Notes: generated by a model not told the origin, from the letters alone. A DNA stretch of 64,000 nucleotides from Bacteroidota bacterium (GCA_017303905.1 JAFLBH010000003.1:490526-554525), one strand, 5' to 3'; numbered from the stretch's first letter, positions 41,975 through 51,748 are shown. Made by a program: numbers and translations.

Positions 41975-44389
41975 TTATTCTTCCTCTTCGCTTTTTGATA
42001 ATAATTTTTTAAGAAAGCTCTTTTTTTCCACTTTATTACCGTAACCATATTGCCCATAGCCGTAACCATAACCGTAGCCATAACCATAGCCATAGCCATA
42101 ACCGTAGCCTTTCTTATGTCCGGTTCCATTAAGCAATACTGCCATATTCGGTAAGCGTTTATCCTTATAAACACTTTCCGCTACACTTAATAAACGCTTG
42201 TCTAATACATTGGCCCGAACAACAAACACAAAAGCATCAGCGAATTTACTTATCAATAGAGTATCAGTAACCATTCCTACCGGTGCTGTATCCACTACCA
42301 CGTAGTCATAATTTGATTTCACATAATCGAACATGTCAATCACGCGCTGATGCATTAATAACTCTGCGGGGTTTGGCGGAATAGCTCCGGAAGGTAAAAT
42401 ATCCAAGTGTTCCGTAAATGGAGACGGAAAAATAACAGATTTAATATCAATACTAGTGTCCGAAATATAATTTGTTAATCCCTCTTTATCGTTTAGTTCC
42501 AAATATTTTAGAATTTTTGGCGCACGTAAATCCATTCCTACTAAAATTACTTTTTTACCCGATAAAGCAATCGCTGATGCTAAATTTAATGCGATAAAAG
42601 ATTTTCCTTCTTTTCCCATAGTGGAAGTGACGAAAATTGTTTTACTGGCTGCATTATTACTACCTAATACAAAATCAAGATTCGTACGCAATAATCGAAA
42701 CGCTTCTGCAATGCTGGAATTGCTACCACGCGATACCACCACTTTCTTTACATCGTCGGCAAGCGGAATATCTCCAATAAATGGAACCTGAATAGCATCA
42801 ATATCTTTCTTGCTATGTACTTTAGTGTCCATCATTTCTAAAATATACATGAGTATAACCGGGAATATCAATCCAATTAAAAACGAAGACAAGTAGATAA
42901 TTTGTTTTTTAGGAGCAACTACTGCCCCGTTACTATAGGCATAATCAATTATTTTAGCATTCGCCACCGTTACCGCCAATGCAATGTTTGTTTCCTCTCT
43001 CTTTTGCAATAAATATAAATACAATGCTTCCTTAATTTGTTGCTGACGTTGAATATTTCTATACTCTCTTTCAAATTTCGGAACCGTACTTATTTTTGAG
43101 TTAATTTCATTTTCTTTTTTACCCAATTCACGTACACGAATTTCCAAAGAGCTTTTATAATTATTCAAACTTGCTCCAATTGCCATACGTAATCCAATAA
43201 TCTGCGATTCCAAATTACTTACAACAGGATTTTTCTCTCCTGAATATTTCATTAATCTACTGCGTTCAAGAACCAATTTATTGAACTCAATTATCTGATT
43301 AGATAAAGGAATGTCGGTAATTCCCATATTGGATGGGATTAAATCTGTTAAATCCTGATGTTTTGCAAGATAATCTACCATAAATGCAGCGATTTGCATT
43401 TGTGTATTTGCCTCCAATAAATTCTTTTCACTTTCACTTCCTGTTTCCAAAAACAACTCACCATCCGTTTTTACATCAACTAACTTATGTTTGCTTTTAA
43501 ATTCTTCAGCCGATCCCTCCACTTCATTCAACTCCTGAGCTATAAATTTAATTCGCTCAGAAATAAAATTGTAAGTATTTAAACTAACTTGATTTTTATC
43601 TGCAATCGCATCCAAATTGTGTTGCTTTATTAAATTATCAACTATTGCTGCCGCTTTATCCGGTAAAGCATCTCGTAACGAGATTGTGATTGCATTTGAT
43701 GTTTTATTAACCGGACTAACCTTTATGGAGGCTATATAACGATCCACAACAGCATTGATCGGATTAATAACTATTCGGAAATCCTTTTGTAAATAAGACG
43801 GCGAAATGAATTTAGTTGTAGTGATGATCAATTTTCCGAATGGCATATCAATAGCATCACCGAACTTATAATTTCCTATTACGACCTCAGTTTTACCATC
43901 CTTAAATACAAATTCCTTTTCATTTTCCGCATAAACAATCCAGTTTCCGGTAACGTTACGTGTTGAATCGTTTAGAATATAATTAGCGATAAATGGGGAA
44001 TCAAAATAGCGTTCATGTTCGATAGGACGGCCATAAGAAAAATACTGTACATTAAGCTTAAGTTCCTTCACAACAAGAGACATTAAGGAACGTGATTTTA
44101 AAATTTCAATCTCATTATCGATATTCTTACTATTCTTCAAAATACCCAAATCTTCGAAGGCACTTAATTCATCCGATATGCTACCGCCCTTTTTATCATC
44201 CTTAATTAAAATACTTGCGTTTACCTCATACATTGGCGTTTGATAGCGCAGATAAACAAAGCCTAATGCAAGGCATACAATTACGCTAACAACGAACCAT
44301 GGCCAGCGAAACAAATACTTTAATAAAACATCTTTAAGACTGCTTTCCTGAGCCTCATTGCCCGTATAATTTTGTTGCTCTGCTTCCAT
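41975..44389 (-). CDS. wzc: Wzc-type chain-length regulator and tyrosine autokinase (804 aa)
   Basis: This inner-membrane co-polymerase controls polysaccharide chain length and export. The first membrane helix is WPWFVVSVIVCLALGFVYL (about 29-47) and the second IIYLSSFLIGLIFPVILMYIL (about 496-516). Between them lie the Wzz domain and coiled coils with the GNVR-type region. The cytoplasmic BY-kinase has Walker A STMGKEGKS (about 588), Walker A' VILVGMDLRAP (about 620) and Walker B YDYVVVDTAP (about 694). The C-terminal autophosphorylation cluster is a run of nine GY dipeptides followed by QYGYG. It overlaps no neighbour but lies 2 bases after the Wza gene. The start MEAEQQNYTGNE is well placed. 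Confidence 0.93.
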   Translation of the reverse strand: MEAEQQNYTGNEAQESSLKDVLLKYLFRWPWFVVSVIVCLALGFVYLRYQTPMYEVNASILIKDDKKGGSISDELSAFEDLGILKNSKNIDNEIEILKSRSLMSLVVKELKLNVQYFSYGRPIEHERYFDSPFIANYILNDSTRNVTGNWIVYAENEKEFVFKDGKTEVVIGNYKFGDAIDMPFGKLIITTTKFISPSYLQKDFRIVINPINAVVDRYIASIKVSPVNKTSNAITISLRDALPDKAAAIVDNLIKQHNLDAIADKNQVSLNTYNFISERIKFIAQELNEVEGSAEEFKSKHKLVDVKTDGELFLETGSESEKNLLEANTQMQIAAFMVDYLAKHQDLTDLIPSNMGITDIPLSNQIIEFNKLVLERSRLMKYSGEKNPVVSNLESQIIGLRMAIGASLNNYKSSLEIRVRELGKKENEINSKISTVPKFEREYRNIQRQQQIKEALYLYLLQKREETNIALAVTVANAKIIDYAYSNGAVVAPKKQIIYLSSFLIGLIFPVILMYILEMMDTKVHSKKDIDAIQVPFIGDIPLADDVKKVVVSRGSNSSIAEAFRLLRTNLDFVLGSNNAASKTIFVTSTMGKEGKSFIALNLASAIALSGKKVILVGMDLRAPKILKYLELNDKEGLTNYISDTSIDIKSVIFPSPFTEHLDILPSGAIPPNPAELLMHQRVIDMFDYVKSNYDYVVVDTAPVGMVTDTLLISKFADAFVFVVRANVLDKRLLSVAESVYKDKRLPNMAVLLNGTGHKKGYGYGYGYGYGYGYGYGYGQYGYGNKVEKKSFLKKLLSKSEEEE
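42039..42109. repeat. hexanucleotide-type repeat encoding the Tyr-Gly tail
   Basis: About 70 bases are built of CCATAG/CCATAA/CCGTAG/CCGTAA hexamers, each one encoding Tyr-Gly on the minus strand. The third-position variation shows the array is degenerate at DNA level but perfect at protein level apart from one Gln. Confidence 0.8.
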
Positions 44390-44391
44390 TC

Positions 44392-45162
44392 TTATTTACT
44401 GATTAATACAAGTACACTGATAACTAAAGAAACCGCAGAAATTACAATTCCTGCGTTAGAAGGATTTATCACCGATGAATTGATTTTTGCACGATTAGGC
44501 TCTACATAAACTACATCATTTTGATTTAAATAATAAACAGGAGAAGAAAATAATTCCTTGGAAGTTAAATCTACTCTATACTCTGTTTTTTTTCCATCCA
44601 CGTCCCGCACTACTAAAACATTTTTCCGCTTACCGGTTATTAATAAGTCGCCTGCAATACCTAATGCTTCCGGAAGCGTTACCCTTTCATTTGGTATTGT
44701 AAACGTACCGGGATTACGAACCTCACCTAAAACTGTTACCTTATAATTTAACACTCTGATTAAGATAGTTGGATTACTGACATATTGTTTCAATCTATTC
44801 TTTAAAGAATCAATAATAACGGAACGAGTTAAACCGGCTACTTTTAATTTTCCAATTACCGGAAATTCTATATTACCTTCCGAATCTACTAAATAACCGG
44901 GAGGTGGCGGCGTACCTTGCGTATAACCTCCTAAATTGCTGTTTAAGTTTTGTTGCGGAAGATTAAAAGGCCTCACCACTTCAGCATCCATACCCATTAC
45001 GGTAACCGACAATAAATCGTCGGTATGAATTACAGGGTTATAATTCTTGTTGCTTTCACTTGAACCCAAATTACCTTGAAAGTAAATAAGTTTTTTTCCT
45101 GATGTACATGAACTAAACAAATACAAAACAGTTACAACAATGACGTGAAGAAAATGCTTCAT
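44392..45162 (-). CDS. Wza-type polysaccharide export lipoprotein (256 aa)
   Basis: Signal peptide with lipobox LFSSC (Cys near residue 19). The polysaccharide export domain begins HTDDLLSVTVMGMDAEVVRPF (residues of about 46-66). An SLBB-like domain follows (LNYKVTVLGEVRNPGTFTIPNERVTLPEALGIAGDLLITG). The C-terminus VISAVSLVISVLVLIS is a membrane helix that could form the outer-membrane barrel as in Wza. It lies 2 bases upstream of the Wzc gene, the usual export pair. Confidence 0.92.
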   Translation of the reverse strand: MKHFLHVIVVTVLYLFSSCTSGKKLIYFQGNLGSSESNKNYNPVIHTDDLLSVTVMGMDAEVVRPFNLPQQNLNSNLGGYTQGTPPPPGYLVDSEGNIEFPVIGKLKVAGLTRSVIIDSLKNRLKQYVSNPTILIRVLNYKVTVLGEVRNPGTFTIPNERVTLPEALGIAGDLLITGKRKNVLVVRDVDGKKTEYRVDLTSKELFSSPVYYLNQNDVVYVEPNRAKINSSVINPSNAGIVISAVSLVISVLVLISK

Positions 45163-45234
45163 TGGAAAGCGGGTTTTAAAGGTTAAAGATAGTTTAAAAA
45201 TTTATAAGAGTATAAATGTGACTCTGTATTGGCG

Positions 45235-46269
45235 CTAGGCGCTGCGTTTTCTTTTAAAAATAATGTTAAATATGGCTTTAAAGAAAAAACGAATATCGGT
45301 GGTATAGGGTCTATTTGATTTTTCCGTCAGATATTCCCGCTCGGCTTGCAATACTGCTTCCACGGAACTTTTCCTGTCTAATGCCACATAAGGAGGTATA
45401 CAGCCCGGTTTATGTTTTAACCTAAGCTGTTGCAAGTCCTCCGGTATGTCTTGAAAATAACGTTGAGATATGGGGCGAACGCCTACCAATTTCATTTCGC
45501 CTTTAATAACATTAATCAATTGAGGTAGTTCATCCAACCAATAACGCCTTAAGAATTTTCCCCATGGAGTTAACCTAAAATCTTCAGCCGGCTTACCTGA
45601 TTCGGCATAACCATTTAACCTCAACACATAATCCTGCAAATACTCTGCATATGGATGCATGGTTCTGAATTTATAAACTCCGATAATCTTCCCGCCTTTA
45701 CCCATTCTCTTCATTTTAAACAATGGACCATAGCTGGCATGAAAGTTATACTCAGGAGCCTTTACCTTTTTAACCACCGCATAGGTTAAACCTCTAAAGC
45801 TGTCATGTGAAACAATTTCAAATCCACAACTCACTAAACGACCTAAAACCTCAGCCTTGCTTAATAATCGATTTCTACCTCTGGTTAATAGAAAGTAAAT
45901 TTTTTTTAAGCCCCATATCTTAGGAAACATACGCAATACCACAAACTCCATGACAAACCAAATATTCCTTAAGTACGGAATTCTACCCAATCGGTGCCTT
46001 ACTTTTCGCGCTTGATAAGTTTCCCAACAACAAATAAATATCTGATCATCTTGTAAACGCTCATTCACTTTTTCGAAAAATTTATTGATATAGCGAATAT
46101 TATTCACTTTACTTAAGTTAATAATAGTTTTAAGTGAACTGGTATTATTAATAATGTTAAACTCATTTGTGGTTGAAATAATAAATGTAGAATCAGACTC
46201 CATTTCAACATACTTTCCAAAAAAGGAATATGCCTCTTCGCCTACTTTATTAATTACTAACTGTCTCAA
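45235..46269 (-). CDS. polyprenyl-phosphate sugar-1-phosphate transferase (initiating sugar transferase, 344 aa)
   Basis: The C-terminal half is the bacterial sugar transferase domain: KMKRMGKGGKIIGVYKFRTMHPYAE, the FRLTPWGKFLRRYWLDELPQLINVIKGEMKLVGVRP block (about 235-270), and KHKPGCIPPY. It starts repeat-unit assembly by placing a sugar-1-phosphate on undecaprenyl phosphate. The first 150 residues are different from WbaP or PglC. There is no multi-helix membrane region, and the segment GPLFKMKR replaces the usual membrane-reentrant helix motif. The N-terminal part is probably a domain of its own, unrecognised. Confidence 0.85.
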   Translation of the reverse strand: MRQLVINKVGEEAYSFFGKYVEMESDSTFIISTTNEFNIINNTSSLKTIINLSKVNNIRYINKFFEKVNERLQDDQIFICCWETYQARKVRHRLGRIPYLRNIWFVMEFVVLRMFPKIWGLKKIYFLLTRGRNRLLSKAEVLGRLVSCGFEIVSHDSFRGLTYAVVKKVKAPEYNFHASYGPLFKMKRMGKGGKIIGVYKFRTMHPYAEYLQDYVLRLNGYAESGKPAEDFRLTPWGKFLRRYWLDELPQLINVIKGEMKLVGVRPISQRYFQDIPEDLQQLRLKHKPGCIPPYVALDRKSSVEAVLQAEREYLTEKSNRPYTTDIRFFFKAIFNIIFKRKRSA

Positions 46270-46274
46270 GAAAA

Positions 46275-47450
46275 TTATCTATTTATTTTAAAACGAAAGA
46301 ACTTTCTATAAACTGTATCAGGCACTACGCCAATACGAACACCCCATCTAATTAGTTTTTCCCATCGTAAAACCAATTTATAATAAGACGGGTAATCTAA
46401 GAAAGATTTTTTTGGAAGATTCATTATCCTCTCAAACTCATCATGAGTTAGTTCTAATTTCTTCAAACAATAATCCAGTGTTTCATAACCTCCTGAATAT
46501 GGATCTGATTTAACTTTTTGCAAAGCTTCGTCTCGGGTTATCTGACCTGATCTCAGCAAAGCCGAATAATGCAGCTTACGCTTATCTATTCCAAACTTAC
46601 GAATCAGTATATACGATTGAAAAAAGCCGGTATACATGGATTCATGATGCTTACCACCATAATCGCGCCAACCCAACTCATCAGTAAGCATTTTTAATAT
46701 TAATTTTTCATCATAAGGAATATAATAAAGCACCCTTACTTGTTTAATGCCAACAAAGAATGTGTAATACAAATAATTCCATAATGTCATCACCGGAAAA
46801 CTTTTCAGTTTAACTTTACCAAAACGCTGATGAATCCCATTTACATATTTTCCATCCATATAGGTCCATGTTAATGGCGTTGTACCTTCTGTTCTAAAGG
46901 AGTGGCCATGTATTATATATTTTACACCATGTTTTCTGGCTTGCTCAAACAACACAGAAAATATTACCCAATCTGTTGGTACTTCAGCATCCGGTACAGA
47001 TGCGTACAAAAATGATTTCTGTAAATCTTTGAACTCTTCCCAATTTGCTACGTGCGTATATAAATCTACATTAAGCTTCTTGCAAATATTCTCGATATTA
47101 CTCACCGCGTTCTCCGAGTTCCAACCATTGTCAAAATGAACAGCCAGAGGCCTCAATCCGAGTCTAACAGCATTATACAATGTATAAGAACTATCCCTTC
47201 CTCCACTTACACCTACAATACAATCATACTTTTTGTTTCTTCCCTTTTCTTTAACCAGTTTGGCAATTTTAGCGAGCTCATTGGTTGAAGATTCTCCTAA
47301 AGGATACTTTGCTTCCAACTCATCATGTATTTTACAAAATGTACATTCACCCTTCTCATCAAATTCAATACCCTGCACCGTATCATCCATTATACAGCGT
47401 GAACATAACTTGCTGCCCGTGTATTTAAACTCCTTTAGTTCCATTGCCAT
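46275..47450 (-). CDS. N-acetyl sugar amidotransferase, PP-loop type (WbpG/PseA-like), paralogue 1
   Basis: The N-terminal zinc site has both pairs (Cys16/Cys19 in CSRC and Cys36/Cys39 in CTFC). The PP-loop VSGGRDSS (82-88) binds ATP, and LGLRPLAVHFDNGWNSENAVSNI follows it. This is the N-acetyl sugar amidotransferase family, which turns an acetamido group into an acetamidino group with ammonia from a partner glutaminase. WbpG acts on a UDP-sugar and PseA on pseudaminic acid. Its neighbours point to the nonulosonic acid made by this cluster as a likely substrate. No HisH/HisF-like partner is within the window. Confidence 0.85.
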   Translation of the reverse strand: MAMELKEFKYTGSKLCSRCIMDDTVQGIEFDEKGECTFCKIHDELEAKYPLGESSTNELAKIAKLVKEKGRNKKYDCIVGVSGGRDSSYTLYNAVRLGLRPLAVHFDNGWNSENAVSNIENICKKLNVDLYTHVANWEEFKDLQKSFLYASVPDAEVPTDWVIFSVLFEQARKHGVKYIIHGHSFRTEGTTPLTWTYMDGKYVNGIHQRFGKVKLKSFPVMTLWNYLYYTFFVGIKQVRVLYYIPYDEKLILKMLTDELGWRDYGGKHHESMYTGFFQSYILIRKFGIDKRKLHYSALLRSGQITRDEALQKVKSDPYSGGYETLDYCLKKLELTHDEFERIMNLPKKSFLDYPSYYKLVLRWEKLIRWGVRIGVVPDTVYRKFFRFKINR

Positions 47451-47455
47451 TTAAA

Positions 47456-48550
47456 TTAATTATTTTTTGATTTATCTTGAGTATAGTCGGACATCAATTT
47501 TATTAGCAGTGCAGTTACGTCCACTTTTTCATTCAGCATCTTATCTCGCTTCACTTGCAATTGTTTTCTATAATTCACATCGCTTAATATTTCTTTTACT
47601 TTCTCTTTTAGCAACTCCGGCTCTTTAATATGAATGCCATTTGTTAAACCATAGGTATTTTCGAGCTCATTCATCACGGATATTTTTCCTACAAAACTAT
47701 TAAAACGTATGGAGGGAACTCCTAATATGGACGCTTCTACTATCATGCTCTGACTATCTGCAATGAATAAACCGGAGTAATGCATTATATGATGAATATC
47801 TGTAGCCTTTATTTTAAGTGCATACTTTTTTAAATCATCAGACAGTTCTTTCTCTCCTGATATATAAACTGTATAACCGTATGAATTTATAATTGCAATT
47901 ACGTCTTTAATCAGTTCTTGCGAAATACCGGAATTCACAGACTCAATATCGTGCCCGGCATTAAAATTAACCACCCTGATGAGCACATACTTTTCATTTT
48001 CAGAAAAATATTTATTTCTAACTGAAATATCAGGCGTGAAATAGTTAGGGTGTAAATAGGCTAATTTCTGATAGCCATCATATCCAATCTTTTTATAACC
48101 GTATTTGCCAACATCACACACCTTGGGCGAAATAATTTTAGTTGCAAAAGGATATGCCAGTTTACAAAAATATTTATTCACGCTAAAATCATCCTCATTT
48201 AAAACAAATGAAGGAATTCCCAAAACAAATCCAACGTGCGCGATAGAATAGTCAGTTCCAACCATTAGCTTAGGGCGATTAAACAAACAAAATTTAAACA
48301 ATCTTATATCTTGCAATATGATGTCAAAAAAGCCAAATAATAATACCGACCATTTCCCTTTGCGGTTTCCCTTCGTGTTTATTTTATAGTATTGCTGATT
48401 ATCCTCAATCAATAACTTCTCTAAAATATCCTTATCCCTAATCACAAAACGAACCTGCTTCCCAATTGATTTAAAATAATTATAGCTGTTTTTAAGCATA
48501 TAATACTGTGCCGGATGCCCTGCAGAAAAAATATAATCAATTTTTGGCAT
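47456..48550 (-). CDS. GT-B-fold glycosyltransferase/epimerase-like protein (DUF354-like, 364 aa)
   Basis: The N-terminus DYIFSAGHPAQYYMLKNSYNYF and LMVGTDYSIAHVGFVLGIPSFVLNEDD match the DUF354 group. GLFIADSQSMIVEASILGVPSIRF is the nucleotide-sugar-binding end of a GT-B protein (Ser-x-x-x-x-E-A-x-x-x-G-x-P). It is probably a glycosyltransferase or related UDP-sugar enzyme of the cluster. The start overlaps the upstream amidotransferase gene by 14 bases, and it lies 5 bases upstream of the second amidotransferase. Confidence 0.75.
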   Translation of the reverse strand: MPKIDYIFSAGHPAQYYMLKNSYNYFKSIGKQVRFVIRDKDILEKLLIEDNQQYYKINTKGNRKGKWSVLLFGFFDIILQDIRLFKFCLFNRPKLMVGTDYSIAHVGFVLGIPSFVLNEDDFSVNKYFCKLAYPFATKIISPKVCDVGKYGYKKIGYDGYQKLAYLHPNYFTPDISVRNKYFSENEKYVLIRVVNFNAGHDIESVNSGISQELIKDVIAIINSYGYTVYISGEKELSDDLKKYALKIKATDIHHIMHYSGLFIADSQSMIVEASILGVPSIRFNSFVGKISVMNELENTYGLTNGIHIKEPELLKEKVKEILSDVNYRKQLQVKRDKMLNEKVDVTALLIKLMSDYTQDKSKNN

Positions 48551-49709
48551 TCGCTTTCCCGTCTATTACTTCTGAACTCTCAATGGCCATTGGCTTAAAG
48601 TCGTAAATTCTTTTAATTAGCCATTTAAAATGCTTCACGTTCTTAAAAATGAAATCATAATCCGAAGGATAACTCTTATACGTTTTTGGAGGCAACGCCA
48701 TAATATTTGTAAAATCATTATCCGTCAAATCCAGCTTTTTTAAAACATAATCTTTCAAGTTCTGCAAATTATCCTCCGCGTCAAAAGGCTGATTTATTTT
48801 TTCCATAGCTTCTTCGCGCGTCATCGCCCCGCTTAAAATCTGAGCCGATAAATTAATTATTCGCTTATCTATTTTAAATTTTTTAGGTAACCAATAAGAC
48901 ATGGCGAATTTGGTAAATAAATTCTCATGGTGATGTCCTCCGTAATCCTGCCAATTGTATTTTTCTATTAATAATTTTTTCGCGTCCTGCTTATTATAAT
49001 TTATGTAATAATAAGGTCTTACATCTCTAATGCCCTTAATATATCCCGCATAAACTTCCTTAAAAATCGATAATTGCGGAAAGGTCTTTAATTTTATTCC
49101 GCTTCCAAATTGTTTGTGCAAATACAATAACTGCTTATTATCAGAATATGTCCACTCAGCAGGCTGCTTACCTTCACTTCGAAAATCATTTCCTCGGATT
49201 ATGTATTTGATACCATACTTTAAAGCCACGTTATACATTGTACCTTTAATAGCTAGGTCGGTTGGAAAATCTATCCAAGGCATACTTGCTTTCATATAAG
49301 AACGCAACAAATCCTTGATCTCTTCATAGTCGATTACGTGGGTTACCAAATCAATATCCAAAGCTCTGGTAACGTTTTCAATATTTCGAACAGCAATCTC
49401 CGAATTAAAACCATTATCCAAATGTACAGCCAACGGTTTTAATCCATACTCTTTAGCAATATGTAGCAAATAACTACTATCTACACCACCGCTCACGCCA
49501 ATTACACAATTGTACTTATTGCCACCCTTTGCTTTAACAGACTCTACAATTCCTTCCCATTTCTTAATGGCCATATCATTTTTAGGATAATCGGCCATCA
49601 TTTTTTCTTGTAGTAAACAATAATTAGAAACTCCTTGCTCGTTAAATGTTATATCCGGAATACTTTCATCCCACAATCCTTTTACACACACTTTACCTTT
49701 TAATGCCAT
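48537..49709 (-). CDS. N-acetyl sugar amidotransferase-like, paralogue 2 with altered zinc site
   Basis: It is clearly homologous to 46275-47450 over its whole length. The PP-loop GVSGGVDSSYLL is intact, and LKPLAVHLDNGFNSEIAVRNIENV and the downstream FRSEG block are kept. The first Cys pair is C8 with Gly11 instead of the second Cys, and the second pair is Ser28 with Cys31, so only two of four zinc ligands remain. This may mean altered folding, another metal site, or a different acceptor specificity. It is probably a duplication within the operon, kept because it modifies a second position or sugar. Confidence 0.8.
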   Translation of the reverse strand: MALKGKVCVKGLWDESIPDITFNEQGVSNYCLLQEKMMADYPKNDMAIKKWEGIVESVKAKGGNKYNCVIGVSGGVDSSYLLHIAKEYGLKPLAVHLDNGFNSEIAVRNIENVTRALDIDLVTHVIDYEEIKDLLRSYMKASMPWIDFPTDLAIKGTMYNVALKYGIKYIIRGNDFRSEGKQPAEWTYSDNKQLLYLHKQFGSGIKLKTFPQLSIFKEVYAGYIKGIRDVRPYYYINYNKQDAKKLLIEKYNWQDYGGHHHENLFTKFAMSYWLPKKFKIDKRIINLSAQILSGAMTREEAMEKINQPFDAEDNLQNLKDYVLKKLDLTDNDFTNIMALPPKTYKSYPSDYDFIFKNVKHFKWLIKRIYDFKPMAIESSEVIDGKANAKN

Positions 49710-49714
49710 AATTT

Positions 49715-50653
49715 CTACTGTTTGCTATTTAAGACCCCCTTGTAAACGTTAACTATTTTTTCCGACACACTATCACTGTCTAATCCTAATTTCATTAAGC
49801 GTAATCTTCCACCTGTTTCACCCTTAAAATCAAGAGCTTTTCTCAAATCCCGTGCTACTGTTTCATCATTGAATTGAGTGAGGTAACAACCCTTTAAATC
49901 TTTAAGCAACTCAGCAACATCTCCCACATCCGTACATACAATTTTACAGTTGCATGCCATAGCTTCTTTAATAACATTTGGCGATCCCTCATACAGCGAA
50001 GTCATTAACACTACTTCAGCCGCATAATAGTAATACTTTGTTTTATTATGTTCAATATTATGTACTGCCAGCAATTCACAGTTTTTGTCATTTAATTTCC
50101 GAAAGGCGGCTTCAGCTAAACTATAATTCTTTTCCGGTCGTGCCGGATCCGCAAGAAATAAAATGTATTTTTTATTTACATCCAATGCTAACACTTGTTT
50201 TGCATCCTCTTTGCTCAGTACAGGGTATTTACTTAAATCAACACCATTAGGTATTACTTGATCTACTTTAACGACACATTTCCTTTTCATATCCTCTGAC
50301 TTCACAATTACTCGCTTCCAAAAAAAAGAAAATACCTTCATAATAAAAGCCCATAAACGGCTTAAATGCACGTCGCTTCCCATTAATGAAACCACTAATG
50401 GTCTTTTTGAGAAAGTAAGAACGGAAACGTATGCACATAAAGAATAATGAGCGTGGATCAGATCCGGTGAAAGTTCCTTTATTTTTTGCCGCAAGGGGTA
50501 TACGTTTTTTAAATAGCCTAAAACTCCTTTGCCTTTTATTTTATAAAACTCAATATTTACAGCTTTATTCTGCTTAATAATCGATTCCGCCTGATTATTC
50601 ACAATTACATCACTTCCGGTAAGATTTCCGCTAATAACAAATAAAACTTTCAT
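49715..50653 (-). CDS. GT4-family glycosyltransferase (312 aa)
   Basis: This is a GT-B glycosyltransferase. MKVLFVISGNLTGSDVIVNNQ is the first strand-loop, LIHAHYSLCAYVSVLTFSKRP is the N-domain acceptor-site region, and MTSLYEGSPNVIKEAMACNCKIVCTDVGD carries the E-x7-E motif that binds the nucleotide sugar. It is shorter than the usual 370-400 residues, because part of the N-domain is missing. It adds one sugar to the repeat unit. The specificity is unknown. Confidence 0.88.
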   Translation of the reverse strand: MKVLFVISGNLTGSDVIVNNQAESIIKQNKAVNIEFYKIKGKGVLGYLKNVYPLRQKIKELSPDLIHAHYSLCAYVSVLTFSKRPLVVSLMGSDVHLSRLWAFIMKVFSFFWKRVIVKSEDMKRKCVVKVDQVIPNGVDLSKYPVLSKEDAKQVLALDVNKKYILFLADPARPEKNYSLAEAAFRKLNDKNCELLAVHNIEHNKTKYYYYAAEVVLMTSLYEGSPNVIKEAMACNCKIVCTDVGDVAELLKDLKGCYLTQFNDETVARDLRKALDFKGETGGRLRLMKLGLDSDSVSEKIVNVYKGVLNSKQ

Positions 50654-50665
50654 TATAATAGGAAA

Positions 50666-51748
50666 TTAAATCGTCTGAGGTTTTATTCGCTTTTTAAACG
50701 AGTTTAATAACCGTGCCATTTTCTCAGTGAAATTAATATCACCTCTATTCATAAAATTCATAAGAGGAAGGATTTTCTTTTTGTGAAAAAAGTACATTTT
50801 CCAGAAAACTAATTTCCTAAAGAAAACTTTGAACAACCAATTTCTGCGTTTTAATACTGAGTCGTAATTTATTTTTACAAATTCTGTTTTTCGATTCTCA
50901 AAAAACTCCAAATCTACCTGATAACTTTCCTTTTCAAAAATTACAGAAACTAATGTAGTTATATATTGTCTTGGTGGTAGCGGATTAAATGTATTCTCAA
51001 AAACATAATCCGAAAAACAAAAATTACCCAAACTATAGAAAATATATTTACCCTTATAAATTTCAAAGGGCTGAATGGTGTGAGAATGTGAACCGATTAT
51101 TAAATCGGCACCTGCATCAATCAATGCTCGCGCTACTTCAGGTTGATCATAGTCCGGATAATATCCACCTTCTACCCGTCCGCCCCAGTGCAACAGCGCA
51201 ACTACATGATCTGTTTTTTGTTTCAAGTCGATGATATCTTTGCGCGCCTTTTCCACTTCAAAAACATTAAGGTAAACTCCTGCATTATCAGGCATATTGG
51301 GATTGGTATCAAGCGTAACGTAATTCAGCAAGCCTATGCTGACTCCCCTTTCGTTCAAAATAACAGGCTTATCAAACTGAAACCGATCCTGAGAAGCTCC
51401 TAGATAACGAATACCATTTTTATCCAATGACTCTGTAGTATTTTTAAATCCATCTTCCAAATGATCAAAAACGTGATTATGAGCCAAAGAAACCAGCTTC
51501 ACATTCAAACCCGAAAGATAATTTAATGTTTCAGCGGTCGTGGAAATTCTAGGTCTGCGCAGCAAGTTTTCACCGTTCTCTCCTTTTGCCATACACTCTA
51601 AATTTCCAATCACAAAATCCTTTGATTGCAAAGAGGGTTGAATAGATTTAAATGGATTTACACCAGCTTTGTAATATTTAATATAGTCGTCGTTAAAGCT
51701 AATGTCGCCAACAAAAGTAACCGCTATATGATTTCTTTCTGAATTCAC
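50666..51748 (-). CDS. CapA-like metallophosphoesterase (360 aa)
   Basis: The CapA/PGA_cap family of calcineurin-like folds is recognised by FVGDISFNDDY (13-23), FVIGNLECMAKGENGE, LAHNHVFDHLEDGF, VVALLHWGG and LIIGSHSHTIQPFEIY, which supply the metal-binding Asp, Asn-Glu, His-Asn-His and His-x-His residues. The start is a GTG that overlaps the upstream TAG by one base (TAGTG). CapA proteins act in poly-gamma-glutamate capsule export. Here, next to an ATP-grasp gene, it may process an amide or peptide-like modification on the glycan. No signal peptide is visible, and a C-terminal basic segment (WLFKVFFRKLVFWKMYFFHKKK) may bind membrane. Confidence 0.82.
   Translation of the reverse strand: MNSERNHIAVTFVGDISFNDDYIKYYKAGVNPFKSIQPSLQSKDFVIGNLECMAKGENGENLLRRPRISTTAETLNYLSGLNVKLVSLAHNHVFDHLEDGFKNTTESLDKNGIRYLGASQDRFQFDKPVILNERGVSIGLLNYVTLDTNPNMPDNAGVYLNVFEVEKARKDIIDLKQKTDHVVALLHWGGRVEGGYYPDYDQPEVARALIDAGADLIIGSHSHTIQPFEIYKGKYIFYSLGNFCFSDYVFENTFNPLPPRQYITTLVSVIFEKESYQVDLEFFENRKTEFVKINYDSVLKRRNWLFKVFFRKLVFWKMYFFHKKKILPLMNFMNRGDINFTEKMARLLNSFKKRIKPQTI

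Noticed and set aside
41896..42174. Minus-strand frame over the Wzc tail rich in Met-Ala/Val
   Set aside because: It is the alternative frame of the hexamer repeat encoding Tyr-Gly. The Wzc frame is well supported.
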